From Vitellaria paradoxa (lineage: Eukaryota > Streptophyta > Magnoliopsida > Ericales > Sapotaceae), in assembly GCA_019916065.1 (NCBI GenBank), contig CM034233.1, positions 7,508,516 to 7,572,515 on the forward strand: 64,000 bases of DNA, in the 5' to 3' direction. Position numbers and translations under genes: made by a program. The notes beneath the pieces were generated by a model, which was not told where the DNA came from, did not search any database, and saw only the letters and a list, made by a program, of their open reading frames with translations. This document shows, piece after piece, positions 37,168-51,146 of this stretch (position 1 is its first letter; each line of letters starts with the position of its first letter).

Positions 37168-40100
37168 CTAAATTGAAGTGGTTTAAAGGGATATAATAGA
37201 ATTTATCAAGAAGCTTTCAACAATACAGTGCATAATGCTATAGGCAGAAAAGGTATGGTAAACATGCCTGTTGAATATGAGGAGCAAGCTTCTCCAAAGC
37301 TTGAGAATAAGGTAAAATGGCCTGAAACAATATAAGAAGTTTTGATGTTTTGGCAAAAAAATTTTAAAAGACATTATCAAACACATAGAGGTAGCAATCA
37401 AAACAGACTTTGTAGCAGATTATGCACTCACTCTTGCTGGGTATCCAAGAAATGAAACATTCCATACACAACAAACCTAAAAGCACCTGAAGAAATGACA
37501 CACAGTTACTAGTAATCTTCTAATAAATGGGCATATGTTTCACCCAGATGCAGGGCCATAAAACCTAGGATTTAGAAGGTCTTGCATTTGGATATCCAGG
37601 CAAAGAGGAATTTAGAAAGCATGTAAATTCTGCCTCTGTGCTATTATTCCTAGAATTCATGGGTTTGAGCCTAGCCAGGGTCACAAAAAACAACTCACTA
37701 AATTGTTCACCATCTATGTGGCGTGTAGAATAAAAGCAAAGAATAAACATATGGAGAAGTTAGTGTTGGGAGGCACATACAGGGATATTTTGCTTGCAAG
37801 GTGCTGAATGGAAGTGTTGATCAATGCTTGAAGCTCCATTCAAGAACCTTGAGTAAAAAGTGGAAGAACATCTAAATTCAGGCAACTGGCCACTAAAATA
37901 AAATTGAAATAAAGCCATGATACCAATATGAATTGTTAACCGTAGATGGTGTGGAACTCAAAAATTGCATAATTGCAAAGAATATCACTGTATACCAAAA
38001 TGGCTAGTGGCTAGAAAGTTCTAGCCTTATTGCAATGGCAAAAGCACACTGCAAACCATGACAAATTGGGTTGAAGTTCGGAGAAACAGCCTCTTTAGAG
38101 CATATAATTCCAGATATTCTCGGAACTTGCTTTTCTTTTTCCCTTTTTGGCCCAGGGGTGGGATGGCTAATGGAATTTTATGATTCACCTAGTTTACAAG
38201 TGGCAAGAGTTCTTACATTGTCATCATTTATTCTAAAAGACACTTTGAAGTCTAGGATGGTTATACAAGCCAAAAGTCTCTAGAGCTCATAGAGCCTGGG
38301 ACAAGTAACAATAGCTATAATTCCACAATCTAACCAGAATTAATTATTCAGCACATCTATGACAAGTGTTATTTGTGTAAGAATTAATTGTGAGCAATCC
38401 ATCATGCCAGCTAAAATTTAATTAAGCCTATAAAGGTTAAGTCAGCAGTAAGAACATCAATGTTTTCATGTTTATACATGGATTTTATAAGCATAGAAGT
38501 ATAGGTTTTTGCTAGTAGAATTTTAAAACATTTGTTTCATTGCATTACAACTTTTTCTTCAAGCAGTGAAATAATATAATATTCTAAGATTTATGCCTCA
38601 TACCTCTATACACACTAACTACTATATATCACCTCCAGAGTGGACGCCAAATTAAATATAAAATCATTAAAAAAAAGTAACTGTTGCAATTAAATAAAGA
38701 AATGTGCAAGTATACTTCTCAACGTCTGAGAACCCGTATTGGAGAGATAAAGGTAACACTCCAACAGCGCTGCAAACTGCATTCAGTATTCAAACACCAA
38801 TCAAATATCATATTAAAGATGAGATTTATAAAATAGGGCAATATACTTGCTGCTATATCGGCCTCCAACCCAATCCCAGAATGAAAAAGGCATTATTAGG
38901 ATCAATCCCAAACCTTTCTACAAGCTTCATAGAAGATTAACGAGCATACGCATGAGGAATACACCATACATTAGTGAATTAAGCCTTTAGAGGATCAAAA
39001 TTTATCTAATCAGTTTTTTTTTTATAATTGAACTTGTTTCAGTAGCATATCTGCACATTCGCAATTACATGAAGAATCTGAGCTGCCTAATAATACAAAA
39101 AACCAAAAGCATGATAAAATACAAAAGTATTCAGGAAACAAACAATCAATATCCAAATTCTTGTGTATATGCATTTGAAACACAAAAGCAAAGAGAGAAA
39201 AAAAACTGAGCCCACAACAGAGCATTACACTGGATGCCACAAAATTGTATGAACAAAAGAGGCACCTCAAAATAAATAAATAAACAAAGAAAGAAAAAAT
39301 AAATAAAAATACCTGTCAATAGAAATATATATATATGAACAAATACATGCAATTCAAAGTTTCAGACCACATGAAAAACCACACACTGTTAGATTAGTAC
39401 TGACAGCAACCATATGTTTTGCAACTGCTTGAGTCTGCAAAATAATAAGCCCAATTATTTACACATTTTAATGTCGATCGTGACTAAAAAATTATAGGAA
39501 GAGAATTAATTCCCCTTTCCTTTCATTACATGCATCACTTTCCTCTCTTTCAAATTGAATTTTCAAGGTTCCTTCAATGAAGTAATTGCTCATATTTTAA
39601 GGGCCTCCTAATGCCAATGGAATTTGAAACCTCAACTCTTGCTATGCCTATATTCCGAAAGAAGTGAGCACTTCTGCTATTGCACTGACCCCAGAGTAGA
39701 TGAGATCCATTCTGTTAGTGTCCTAGCATTCAACATAGTTTCAACTGTCGTAAATGTCTTCGAAATCACCACAACTGCCAAAAAAAAAAAAAACACAGTG
39801 AAACTCAACAAAAATACAAAACCCTGAAAGTAACTCAGGCGACATGTTTATAATGTTTAAGTAGAAAACATTAACTAAATAAACATAACATACCTAGTGT
39901 AGTTTCAGGGCTCAACCCAGTAATATTTCTAGCAACATCAATTGGATCAACATTTGCCAGGCTGCAAAACCAAGCGGAGAAAGGATTGGGATAATACAAT
40001 TCCTTGCTCGGTTAAAAAAGGTCATTGTTGTAAGTATATCGATACTTATGTTGAGTTACTTTCTCATTAGAAACATGGGACATCTCATAACCATATTTAT

Positions 40101-40277
40101 TAAATCATGATTGAAGTTTGTAGAACCAAAATTTAAAACCATTTAGGCTCGATTTTACACATATGGCAATGGTCTTCAATGCCTTCTGTAAAATGTATCT
40201 ATCATTCAGTGCCTCCACTCCCTTCCCTCTCAAAAAAAAAAAAAAAAAAAAGGAATGGGGAGAAAAAATTATACTTA

Positions 40278-40599
40278 GGGGCGTTTTGAGGCATAATTTT
40301 TAGCAATTTTTGATTTTTTTTTTATCAAAAGCTGTTAATTATAATTTTTGATGTGTTTGGTGAAATAAGCAGTAATTTTTAGTAATTTTCAGTAACTTTT
40401 TGCAACTTTTGGGTGTTTGGTAAAATTTTTGGTAACTTTTAGTAATTTTTAGTAACTTTTTGCAATTTTTAGTAACTTTTGGTAATTTTAATAACTTTTG
40501 AGTTGAGAAATTACTGTATGGCAAAAGTTGTGATTTACCAAACGCTCAAAAATCAAAAGTTGGTAGTTTTTTGCTAAAAATTACATCGCCAAATGCCCC
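40278..40599. mobile_element. Tourist-like MITE in a PGI intron, TTA duplication
   Basis: TTA flanks (40275-40277 and 40600-40602). The ends are GGGGCGTTTTGAGGC and, read inward, GGGGCATTTGGCGATG. The interior repeats TTTTTAGTAACTTTT-type phrases. Non-coding. Confidence 0.7.
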
Positions 40600-42201
40600 T
40601 TATTTGCAAGATGTCAACTAAGATGAATGCAAGCATAAGCGTTGCATAGCAACAATTTCACCCCAACTGTTCCTAAAAATCTGGTCATGCCACTCAAAAA
40701 AAATGAAAGCATGAGATCACAAATGTTGAAACCATAATCCCCTGCAATAAATAAGCTGAAAGAGCTAATGATATCCAATCATTTAGCAGAAAAAATCTTC
40801 TTGTTTCACTGATAAAAATAGAGGGTTAGCAATAATGTGTACTTACATTCGCAGCCAGTGTCCTCTCGCACCTTCAATAGCCTCCAGATCTGAAGATTCC
40901 CAAGAGTTAGCCATAAACATTAAAGCAGGGTTTTGTTCTTAAACAGTAGCAAACAATTCAATTAGTTGAAAAAAAAATTAACAAAATTAGAGAATGACAA
41001 GGTGCAGATTGGAATGCATAATTATAACCTGTTTGAAGAACAGTATGCACAAAAAGAGGGCCTAAAAAGCTTCCACCAATACCAACAGCAATAACATCAT
41101 GCAATGCTTTTCCTGTTGCTCCGACCTACCAATGTTTACCCATCAGTCAATGTTTACAAGGGGCATGTTTGAATTAGATCATAAATAACAACCGAAGCTT
41201 ACCCAGGAGCCACTACGGACCCCCACAGAGAACTCCTGGATCATATCCAGCACTTGCCAAACATCTGGAATCACAATCTTCCCATCACAGTTTATAACTG
41301 CATCCCTTGGGGCACCAACAGCCACATGAAGGATGGACCTGTTCTCTGTGCTGTTGATCTGAAGATGCCACCAATAGTGAGTAGTGTGAGCACTTGAGCA
41401 TAGATTTTGAAGAACTTGTGTCAAAATTCTAAATTGTTGCCAAATGTTCCCCTATCAAATGCAAAATCCATTTTTGGGTGCCAAGTATTCAAATGGAGGG
41501 GGCAGTGCCTCCTGACTAAGAATTAATCAAGTAAACCTTCTGAACATTCTAGTATGAATGAAAGAAAAAAGTATTGTTGCCAGATGGCCCAGGTCAAATG
41601 CCAAAGGTCCGGTATGTTTGGACTTTGGATGCCAAGCATTCAAGCAGTGGGGGCAGTGACTCTTGATTAAGAATTAAATGAGCAAACCTAATGAACATGT
41701 CTGTTTAAGCTTGAATATGATTGGAAGAAAAAAGTAAAGCCTCTACTTACGCTGCTCCCCACTGAACATCCTGTTAATTTAAATAGCCTATCCATGGTTT
41801 CAACAGTTGCACATTGCCGTGAATAGTCTAGGAGAATCCCGTTGAAATCACTACAGAAAGTCACACCCAGTACAACTTAGACCTGTCATAATATTTAGAC
41901 TCTACGAATGAGGAAAAAGAAAAAGAAAAAAGAAAAAGAAAAGAATAGGAAAAAAAGCACAACTTCAGTGGATTCAAGAGAAACTTACAATGTCATTGAC
42001 TTGCATCGGTCAGTGTCACTTATCATTTCACTTAAATACATCTTTGGGATGTCATAAACATGTGCCTGTTCATAGACATGCTTAGCATTAAAACACAAGC
42101 ATATTTTTTCCTCTACAAAAACCCAATACAAATTGTAGCATTAACACTACCTTCAAGTCTTTCCATTGTGGCGTGTCACAGATAAGGGTGGACGAAGCCA
42201 T

Positions 42202-42905
42202 CAGCAGTAACTTCAAATCAGTTACAAGATCAGATCACTTCACTGAAACAGACCAAATCATAATGCAAATCATCAGAAAGTAATGAATATAGGAATTTTC
42301 ATTGTTTAAACAACACAGACTAATATAACTAACAAACATAGTAATTAGAGTGGTTCTACTGGGCTATCTTTCGTTCTCTTTTTTTCTTTTCTTTTTTTCC
42401 CCCCTCTCTATTCCTTTATTTATTCATTCATTTTCCGGGCATCCAAACGAGTGGTTGCGTAAAAACTAAAAAGTGACTGACTATATACAATCGACAAGCA
42501 TAATCTCAAATTTGTACAAATAGAAAAGTAGCAGTAGTAAGAGACTCTAGAACCGAACAGAGATAAAATAAGCAAATTAATACAATGCAAATAATCAAAT
42601 GTCGATTAATCAAATTCCCAGAAAAAGAAAACAAAACAAAACTGGAATCGCATTGCGGCATCGCCATTGCCTGGAGATGATTTTTATATGTGTACTTAAT
42701 ATAATTATCAGGTCCTACGCAGGTGAAGAAACAAGATGAGTTGATAAGAAAGAAGAGAAGGAAAGCTAAACCTGGAGATTGATCAATAGATGGGTTGTCA
42801 GAGAATGGGAAAATTTTGAATCCCCACGTAATGTCTCCGAGGTGGTAGTCGCCGTCGCCTTTGGGGGGAGGGGGAGGGGGAGGGGGAATCACATTTCTGA
42901 ACGTC
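42202..42905 (-). other. Former 5' leader of the PGI locus
   Basis: GC-richer minus-strand text at 42900-42774, with a CCCCCT repeat, looks like an old first leader exon ending CTCCAG|GTTTAG. An acceptor-like TGAAG lies near 42240. A proline-rich open frame here is a composition artefact. Confidence 0.35.
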
Positions 42906-43005
42906 TTTTAACTGGTCAATTGAAATAATAATAATAATAAGAAAATGAAACTGTAGAATTTATAAATTCATGTCATTGATGAAAAAAAATGTGAGTTAAT
43001 TAAAT

Positions 43006-43077
43006 TTCCGTTGCCGGGAATCGAACCCGGGTCTCCTGGGTGAAAGCCAGATATCCTAACCGCTGGACGACAACGGA
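43006..43077 (-). tRNA. tRNA-Glu (anticodon TTC)
   Basis: A 72-base cloverleaf on the minus strand: acceptor stem TCCGTTG/CAACGGA, T-arm CCGGG-TTCGATT-CCCGG, anticodon loop CTTTCAC with anticodon TTC, discriminator A. All stems pair. This is the standard nuclear tRNA-Glu of plants, with intact box A and box B. Confidence 0.95.
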
Positions 43078-44595
43078 TTGGTTGATGAAAAACTCATCAA
43101 AACTTATTATTATCTCAAACATGATTTCTACGGTATAACTTGGTTCTTGATAAATAGAAATGTGGGCACACGTTCTGTCTATAATGTTTCTTAATTTTTT
43201 TTTATTTATTTACTGAGAATTTAAAAGAAAAATTGAAACAAAATAAAAATTAAGATGGTATTTGGTTTACTTTTCTATTTTCTGTTTTATGTGTTAAAAA
43301 TCTCAAAATGAGGAAATAGAAAATACTTTGTTTTCTGTATTTTGAGATTTACCTTGTTTTGACTTAAAAACTCTCAAAGTGACTTTTTGCCATTTTTTAT
43401 TTTATGTATAAACATATTTTCTGTTTTAAAAAATAAATTTTAAAAATACAAGTAATCAAATGAGTTTTGAGCTGTATTCCTTATTTTTAAAAGTACAAAA
43501 TGAAAAATAAGTTCAAAATAGATAATAGGCAATAAAAAATAAAAAATAAAAAAATAAACCAAATGAAATCTAAATGACTTTAATTGTCAAATAAATAGTG
43601 ACCAAAAATAAATACATTGATTTGATCGATGAACTCTACGCTGATTTGATCTAATGACGAGGTAGTTCACTGCACTCAGAAAAATATTTCAAAACCTAAC
43701 TCTCACGTATTAAGGATGTGTTTGGCGTACTAAAAAATATTAAAAAAATTTTAAAAATTATTTATTTTTTATTTAACTGTACAAAATTATGAATTTACAA
43801 ATTATCTCACTTTATCTCATTTTTTATAACTCAAAACGCCCCCATAAATGTATTCTCACTTTTAAAACCATATAACCCTATCCCTCTTTCATGTTTACAA
43901 CACCATATGTCATATCCAAAAAATAATTGCTTCTATATTTTTCTAACCCACACCTAGGCTATATCACACGAGCATTCTCAAATGTTGCAAATTGTATTAA
44001 CAAACTTATTTTGTGTTATTATTTCCAATTGAGATGCTGTATTATGGTTTATGGTCGAATATTTTATTTATTATTGTGTTGAAATGTTATGGCACAATTA
44101 ACTTATTTTTACGTTTGCCTGGAAAGTAATCTTTTTTATTGTATTTTTATTATTTAATTTATATTGAAAAAAGGAATGACGTGTAGGGATGGTTTATTAC
44201 TATTATTAATTTATCATTAGTATTCTATTTTCTTTCTTTATTTTACAATGACCAACACCCTAGTGATGGTTTATCACATAACTAAAAAAAAAATAAGTAT
44301 ATCATCTCTCTTAAGCCTTTTCCACATATTCGTAGAAAAAGTGAAAAACTCCTTAACTGTTTTATATATATATATATATATATCACAATTTACAGACTTA
44401 GAGAGAGAGAAAGGGAATCAATGAAATTCCTTCCCCACATTGCATTACAGAAAACGGAGGGAATCATTGCATTTTCTTCTGCCTGTCGCCATTGTAGATC
44501 CCTCAATTCTACTCCAACAAAATATTCTTTTAACTAACAATTAATTACACATTCCACAGCCAAGAATATTATTGTACCAAAGGTTGCTAGTGCCT
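43078..44595. other. Intergenic with two MITEs
   Basis: 43255-43570 is a T-rich foldback MITE with ends GGTATTTGGTTTACTTTTC and AAATAAACCAAATGAAATC, related to arms inside 3690-4800. 43714-43855 is a short MITE (GATGTGTTTGGCG ... AAAACGCCCCCAT). No gene seen. (AT)n at 44364-44382. Confidence 0.5.
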
Positions 44596-47500
44596 TTAGC
44601 TACTTCCACTAGGGTAATTACACCCATCATAACCTGCAAAAGAAAATAGAGAGGACAAAAATTAATAAGGTGTAAATAATAAGATACCAAGGATCTTACA
44701 CCATACCAAAAAAACATACCAAGGATGATGTTATAATAGGCAAATTCATAGTTAAAAGGACATTCTGATTGATTTATTTAACAATAAGTTGATTTTTTCA
44801 ATTAAAATTTTATGCAAAATGCTACTCATCTATCAAAAAAATTTACAAAAAAAATAATACTAGAATAATGTGGCAGAAATTTGGTAAATAAAGAACATTT
44901 TAATGAAACTTTTATTTTGGAATGATTCTAGCAAATTTTTTGGGTAACACTTTATGTTTTGATAGTAAAAATTTAAAATAGACTATAATAATTAAGCTAA
45001 GAATGGTGATTTAGTTAGACAATATCAAATAAAGATTCACGGTTTTAAATAATGATAATGATCGCGAATAGAAGGGTGCCAATTGTTTTATGTTTGAGTT
45101 CATAATTCGTATCACTGTGTGTTTATACTTAAATGACATAGATTTTAATAAGTATGTTAAATAATTAATTTACTTTAAAATAAGATCAAATCGTGTTAAT
45201 TTCAAACCAATACATTCGTGTCTCAAATTTGTATTTTTCTCATAGTAACTTTGTAATGACCCACGATTCATATAATACAATATTGTTCGTATTGAATTTT
45301 ACAACCATCATAATTTTGTTTTTTTTTGAAACATACATAGGTACTCTAGAAAAGATTTTGTATTAGAGAGACTATTAATTAAGGACTCTACCTACGAGAG
45401 AATAAATCGCGTGTAAAATAGAAAAACAATGCCTTCTGCCTTATATTGTCTAGTATGATGTGAGAATGCATTATATATAAGGGTTCAATAATGTACATAA
45501 TGCAAAACTTTTTTTGTGACGTCTATGTGAGTCTTAGAAAAACAAAATGGTGAGAATTGCAAAACCGGAATGGACAATATTGTACTATATATATCGTGAA
45601 TCATTACAAATTTTTAATATTATTTCTAATATTACCATCTCTGCATAAATGAAGTGCAACAGACATAAAACAACTAAAATTTCGTATAACTAGTATTGAA
45701 ACCTTATATAACTATGAAACAGTAATGAACGTTTTTTAAAACCATGATCAAGATGCATGATACTGATAGGTTGTTTGGTAGGATTCAGAAAACTTACTAG
45801 GGTTCTTTGATGAGAGAATGGCTGTTTGGGAGAAATCACAATTCCATGGATTTCGACCTGCAGTTTGGTAGGCGAGATTCATGGCGTAACTAGCATGGGA
45901 GGCTACAGTGTTTGGTTCAAAACAAGCTCCTCCTGGTTGGATTGGACTGCAATCAATTCCTTGACCACAAGCGTAATCCATATTTGCTTGCAATTGGGCA
46001 TCTGATACGCCTGCTTTAGGCAAACACCAAACAGCTTTCTTCCCTGTTGGAGATGGAGCCGCTGGAGTTTTTGGTATTGGTGGAGTCTTAGAACAAAATA
46101 CTAAAGTTAATCATGTGAAATGGCAACTCATCATTGAGAATAATAATAAAAGTAATAATAGTAAAAACTACTACGAATAGTCGCTTAATCACCATTATTT
46201 GCTCGTTAACTATTAATCAATATGAGCCAATCCTATATAGTTGCAATTGTCTTTGTCCATAAACAACTTCATAGGCCAATGATATGATTGGAACTTAAAT
46301 TTATGCCACAAAAAAAAAAAAAAAGGGTTAAAGGAAGGCCATGAATTTATTTGTTTATTGTTCGGTTGGACTAGAAAATGAATGAATATTTATTAAAAAA
46401 AATTAATCTTTGATTTGAATAATGTCTATCTAAGTAAAATCTCATTTTTCATCCATTTTTTTCCCTTTACAAATTATACCCCAAGATTCTAAACACAGAT
46501 TAATCTCTCAGTTTAGTGCGAGAGTACAAATCACTTGAATTAAACTGAGGAATCCACGCCATCTCAACTTCATAATCCACAATCTCAAGGAGTTTCCTCC
46601 CTGCTTAGGAGCCATATCATGGGGGTTGCAACGCAGAGCCATGCCATTTGAGGTAATTTCATAAGGCTTTGGTCCTCTGTCGCAGCAAAAAGAGGCGGGA
46701 GTTAGAGACTCTTCTCCTCCTGTCTTTGCCTAGGCAAAAAACAGAGTATCTAAAATGAACCACAATGGGAATATCCATTTCAGGTTGCAAACTTATTAAA
46801 TGAACCACAGAGTATTTAAGCGTGCTCCGCCAATCCCCTGCTCATCATGATCATGCAAGCGTGCAATTCATGCTTAAGATAATAATGCATCCAAACGGTA
46901 CAAGAAAAAAAAAAAAAAAAAAAAGGATTAGATAAATATGTTACTCCACTACAATTTGTTTTCTACAAAATTTAAATTAGTTTTCTACAAATTTTAAATT
47001 ATAATGGTGTAACGATGACATTTTTACAATGAAAAAAACATTAACCTTAGTTTGGCAAAATAAAAGAAGGAAAGTAGAAGAAACCATTTATATATATATA
47101 TATATATATACATATATATAAGATACTAATCATATATACACACACCACTAGCAATAATATGTGTTTACGACACTTTAAACAAAATTAGTATTAAGTTTCT
47201 TATACAGTTATAATTTTGGACAAAATGCTCAAATCAAAAAACCTATAATAACCTATAGATTTTAAATTTTTTTTTTCCAAATCTTTTGGTCATAGCAGTT
47301 ACTACATGTGTTTTAGTTTCTTTCTCTCTAATTATTTTTTAAAAAGTATCATAAAAGAAAATACAAATTATGATTATTTAATTTAGAAGGTTTAATATTT
47401 TAGAAACCATAATTAGACGAAATTTAAGTTGCAGTTTTGATTTACATATAATATTCATCTTTGAAATATGATAAAATTTAAAATGCTCAAATCATTTTCT

Positions 47501-50018
47501 GAGATAGATCAACATTTTAGAAACCATAATAGAGCGAAATTTAAGTTGCAGTTTTGATTTTCATATGATCTTCACTTTTGAAATATATGATCTTCACCTT
47601 TGAAATATGATGAAATTTAAAATACTCAAATCATTTTGTGAGATAGATGACAGTGGGGTTCACTAAAATGAGAATTGAGTAAGAAATTAAAAGCATAAAA
47701 ATAATCACAATAATTGAATGAAAGGAAAAATAATTATTCGCCGTTAGATCTTAATATGTGAAAAGAACATTTTTAAAAATCGACCAGTTAGTTTTAGACA
47801 TATTATCACATTTATCAAACATATTAGCAAGAATATCTTCAAAATACGAGAGAACATAAACCAAGGAGAGCCACAAAATAAATAAATAAATAAATCACGA
47901 CCCAACTGAATTACTATATATATATATATATATACATAACACTACAAATAAATTCTAAAAAATAATGAAACTAAATATACTAGCAAAACTATTTACCTGG
48001 CTTGACTTTGACAGCCCAGCATCATATATCGTGGTTAAATCGGTCTTGAAAAGGCCGAACGATCGCTCGGAAGATGGTCCAGGTTTCAAGTCCTCATCAT
48101 AGAGTGCAAAGAAGTAGGTGTCCACTGATTTCCCAGGCATCAGTGGTGTCCCCACCATCGACCTAAGGTGCTTGATCAAATTACCAGTGTAAGCCTGGGC
48201 ATTTTCTATGCTGGGACCCACCTCGTTGCTGTCTCCTTTGTATGGCCACCCGGTCTCCGCCACCACAATCTCAACCCCCTTGAAGCCCAGGGCGTCCAAT
48301 GCATGTCGAATCGCATCCACCTATTCAATGTCCCCCCCCCCCCAAATAAAATATTAAACTCAGAATTAGTTGACTATAATCCCTAGGGACTGGGTGAGCC
48401 CCCCGCCCTCCTGGGACTAATAATGGTAATTTGGAGTTAATAATTGGGTAAGTCTTCACTTAAAATATGATTATTACGGTGGTGTTTGGATGGTTAAAAA
48501 AATACAATAAAAATATAAAAATTTGATTTAAAAGTGATATATAACGAAATTTGATTGAAAGAAAGTAAAAAATTTAATAAAAATTTATGAGTTTTGGTAA
48601 AATAAATGCCCTCTCAAAATCTTAGCTAGAATTTGATGTATATTTATATTTTTTATTTTTTATTTTTGTTTTCTATTTTCTATTTTAAGTATTTTATGTG
48701 TTCAAAATCTCAAAACATGAGAAATAAAAAACACATTTAATTTAAAATTTTATGTTTTTAGTGTTTCATGTTCTTTTTATTTTGGATCAAAAAATTCAAA
48801 TTATTTTACATTTTATGTGTAAATTTATGCGAATTATCAGATACGTTTTCAATTTTTTTCTTTCTTTTTAATACCAAAGGACACTTTAGCTACCACTAAC
48901 GATTTAGAATTTACAATTAGCTCAGTTTTTAAGTCATTAGTTTTTTAAAAACTGTGAAACAGACACAACATTTTCTATATTAAAAAAAAAGACGTAATTG
49001 ATCGTAAATTAAAATTAATTACATTTCAAAACGTCATAACTTAATTTTAAATAAAAATTGAATAATCACTATTCCTGCCTTAACTTATATTTAATATAAT
49101 TTTGCTAACCTGGGCGTCGAACATGTTCATGTAGTTGATGTTGGCGCCGGAGTCGAATCGCCCAGAATTGGGTTGAAATAGACAAAAGGCCAGGGTCTCA
49201 GGCCTTGGATCGCTCGTGTATGCGAAGTAAGGGTAAGGATTGATCAAGAAAGGCGAGGAGGTTCCGTTGTTGAATTCTAACAGCCCTTTCATCAGATCTG
49301 CAAAGCTCGGATCGAAGCATCCAGAGGAAGGTGGCTCAGACTGTTTCAATACCGCCATTGAATGAACCGTTGACACCTTAATCTTCCCGCCTAATGAGGT
49401 TGAATCGAGTGCGCTCTGGAGGTTCTTCATTGCCGGTAAAATCTGAGTTATCAGATCCTGGTCGCCGGTGAGCGCGACCTCGTTGCCTACAGTGATCAGG
49501 ATGATCTTGCTGGCCGGATAGAAGGGAATCACATTGGAATTTATCCAATTCTTAGCGAAGTTTGGATCGGAGGCCATGGCCGGGATGTCACCGTTCGCGG
49601 CGCCGATCACAATTCCGATGCCAGTGTTCCCAAGCGCCTTGATCATCGCCGGGTCGGTTCCGTACAGCCTAACTTTTTCAATTGAGGTCGACTGCAATAG
49701 CTTCGCCGTCGCCTCCGGCGGCGGGAGGTTGTCGGCAACTTCGCCATAATTCACTCCAATAAATGGCTCGGACCCTGCAAAATACATAGGAATTTGAATT
49801 TGAACACAATACCAGCCTAACTTTCTTTGTTTGATACTCTGTGAAAACGACAAATACTGAAACAGAACACGAAAATGAAAGAACTAATCAAAATCGACAG
49901 TCCTTTCATTACGGAAAGAACACAGAAAATAAATTAAAAACTAATTACTTGTCAAGTGGGCTGCATGTAGGAGTAGGGAGACAGTGAAGAAGGCTGAAGT
50001 GTAACGAAGAATAGCCAT
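44596..50018 (-). CDS. Secreted endo-1,3-beta-glucanase (GH17) with X8/CBM43 domain
   Basis: Five minus-strand exons: 50018-49949, 49774-49110, 48320-47997, 46086-45798 and 44633-44596. All introns are GT-AG and frame closes to 461 residues. Residues 1-20 are a signal peptide (MAILRYTSAFFTVSLLLHAA). GH17 spans about 26-340, starting FIGVNYGEVADNLPP. The acid/base Glu is in LITVGNEVALTGD and the nucleophile Glu in VVAETGWPYKGD; both are present. A Pro/Thr linker (TPPIPKTPAAPSPTGKK) leads to an X8/CBM43 domain with its cysteines (WCLPKAGVSDAQLQ, YACGQGIDCSPIQPGGAC, NPWNCDFS), ending CNYPSGSS. No hydrophobic tail follows, so a GPI anchor is unlikely. Such enzymes cut callose in the wall and at plasmodesmata. 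It resembles the Arabidopsis At5g55180/At4g26830 group as I recall it. Introns 2-4 hold transposon fragments. Confidence 0.94.
46500..46890. other. GC-richer block inside intron 3 of the glucanase gene
   Basis: A stretch of balanced composition unlike the rest of the intron, containing GAGTTTCCTCCCTGC- and GGCAAAGACAGG-like text on the minus strand. No frame is open for long. Likely a piece of inserted gene or retrotransposon sequence; source unknown. Confidence 0.35.
47401..47800 (+). repeat. Dispersed repeat, copy 2, with internal duplication
   Basis: Matches the reverse complement of 26205-26460. A segment beginning AGAAACCATAAT at about 47401 is repeated from about 47517 (unit about 117 to 135 bases). 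It lies in intron 3 of the glucanase gene. Confidence 0.6.
48475..48870. mobile_element. MITE fragments in intron 2 of the glucanase gene
   Basis: 48477-48612 starts GGTGGTGTTTGGATGG and resembles a short MITE without a clear right end. 48640-48870 is another member of the T-rich family seen at 3690-4800 and 43255-43570 (TTTTATGTGTTCAAAATCTC). Confidence 0.4.
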
Positions 50019-50078
50019 GGCTGAAGAGCTGTCTCTGGTCTCTGCTTTGTTGAAGGAGAGGGGACGGAGTGAGCCGGG

Positions 50079-50086
50079 AATTTAAA
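50079..50086 (-). promoter_or_regulatory. TATA-like element of the glucanase gene
   Basis: Minus-strand CTTTAAATT about 65 bases upstream of the start codon, followed by a pyrimidine-rich leader. Position fits a short 5' untranslated region. Confidence 0.4.
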
Positions 50087-50160
50087 GCGAGCTTAAAGGA
50101 AGAGAGGGCAAAACTGGAAAGACGGGACTATTCGGTGGACGAAACTTCATGGTAAATCTA

Positions 50161-50307
50161 GGTTGCGTTTGGAGTCTAAAAAAAACAAAAAAAAAAAAAT
50201 TAATGAATGAGATTGATGTGTTATAAAAATGATAGGTGACAAAATGTGATTAGAGATATTTGAAAATTTTTAAAATTTTTTGATTTTTTGTAACTCCAAA
50301 CTAGCCC
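50161..50307. mobile_element. 147-bp MITE with CTA target duplication
   Basis: CTA flanks (50158-50160 and 50308-50310). The ends are GGTTGCGTTTGGAGT and CTCCAAACTAGCC. It lies about 140 bases upstream of the glucanase start, in its likely promoter. Confidence 0.65.
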
Positions 50308-50733
50308 CTAGAGTGCATGTTTTAGTGCACGTGGAACCAGGATAACATTGCCACTGTTGCACTGCTACAGTAGTGCATGAATGTATGGGTGTATAATAAA
50401 TTAACGTATGAGTGATATATGATGAAATTTGATTGAAAAAAATTATTAAATTTTTGTAATTTTTAGTAAAATTTGATAAATTATATTCTTTATCCCATTA
50501 TCAAAAGACTGTAAAATTTACCTAATCGTTAATTTTAAAATTTAATAATTAATCGGATTACGTATAACTTAGTCCGAATACTTGGATATTCCTAAAAAAA
50601 TGTGTGCCGCGCGTGCACGACTTTTTATGCCTTCTTCTAAAGAAAACATTATGCAAAAACAAATAGGTTGCACTGGCCACCCCACTTGAACTTTTGTTTG
50701 AGTCTGAGGCGCGTTGTTACGAAAGAACCCAAA
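50308..50733. other. Intergenic, nothing recognised
   Basis: AT-rich DNA between a MITE and the first satellite-bearing element. No gene or clear repeat. Confidence 0.5.
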
Positions 50734-51146
50734 AAGAAAGTAGAGAAATTTGTATTTAAGTCATACTTTATAATCTTTTAAGACTATTAGTTATACTAAA
50801 AAAAATATTGTTTTTAAGTTACATTAATGTAAAAAGTTTTGTATTGAAGTCACACTTTTGAGTGAGTCCCACGAGTTTGTTTTAAATATAATTTATAATA
50901 TGACTTATATGCCCTTTTTTCTATAATTAACTGAGATGAAGTTGTCGAAAATTATGGAGCCAGGAATCACGTTTTCCGTTTTTGTTTCATTCCTTATAAA
51001 TTGCGTGAAGATATAGTAAGATAAAAATCTGTTAAAGGATTATATACGAAGGAATACACACGGATTATGCGAATTTGTGCTATGAGATTAACGTCAGTCG
51101 AAGGCATACATACGAATCTGGATTACGCATTTAAACACATGTCTAT

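Noticed and set aside
42506..42892. Proline-rich minus-strand open frame
   Set aside because: The prolines come from a CCCCCT repeat in the old PGI leader; the frame crosses a likely intron and starts without ATG.
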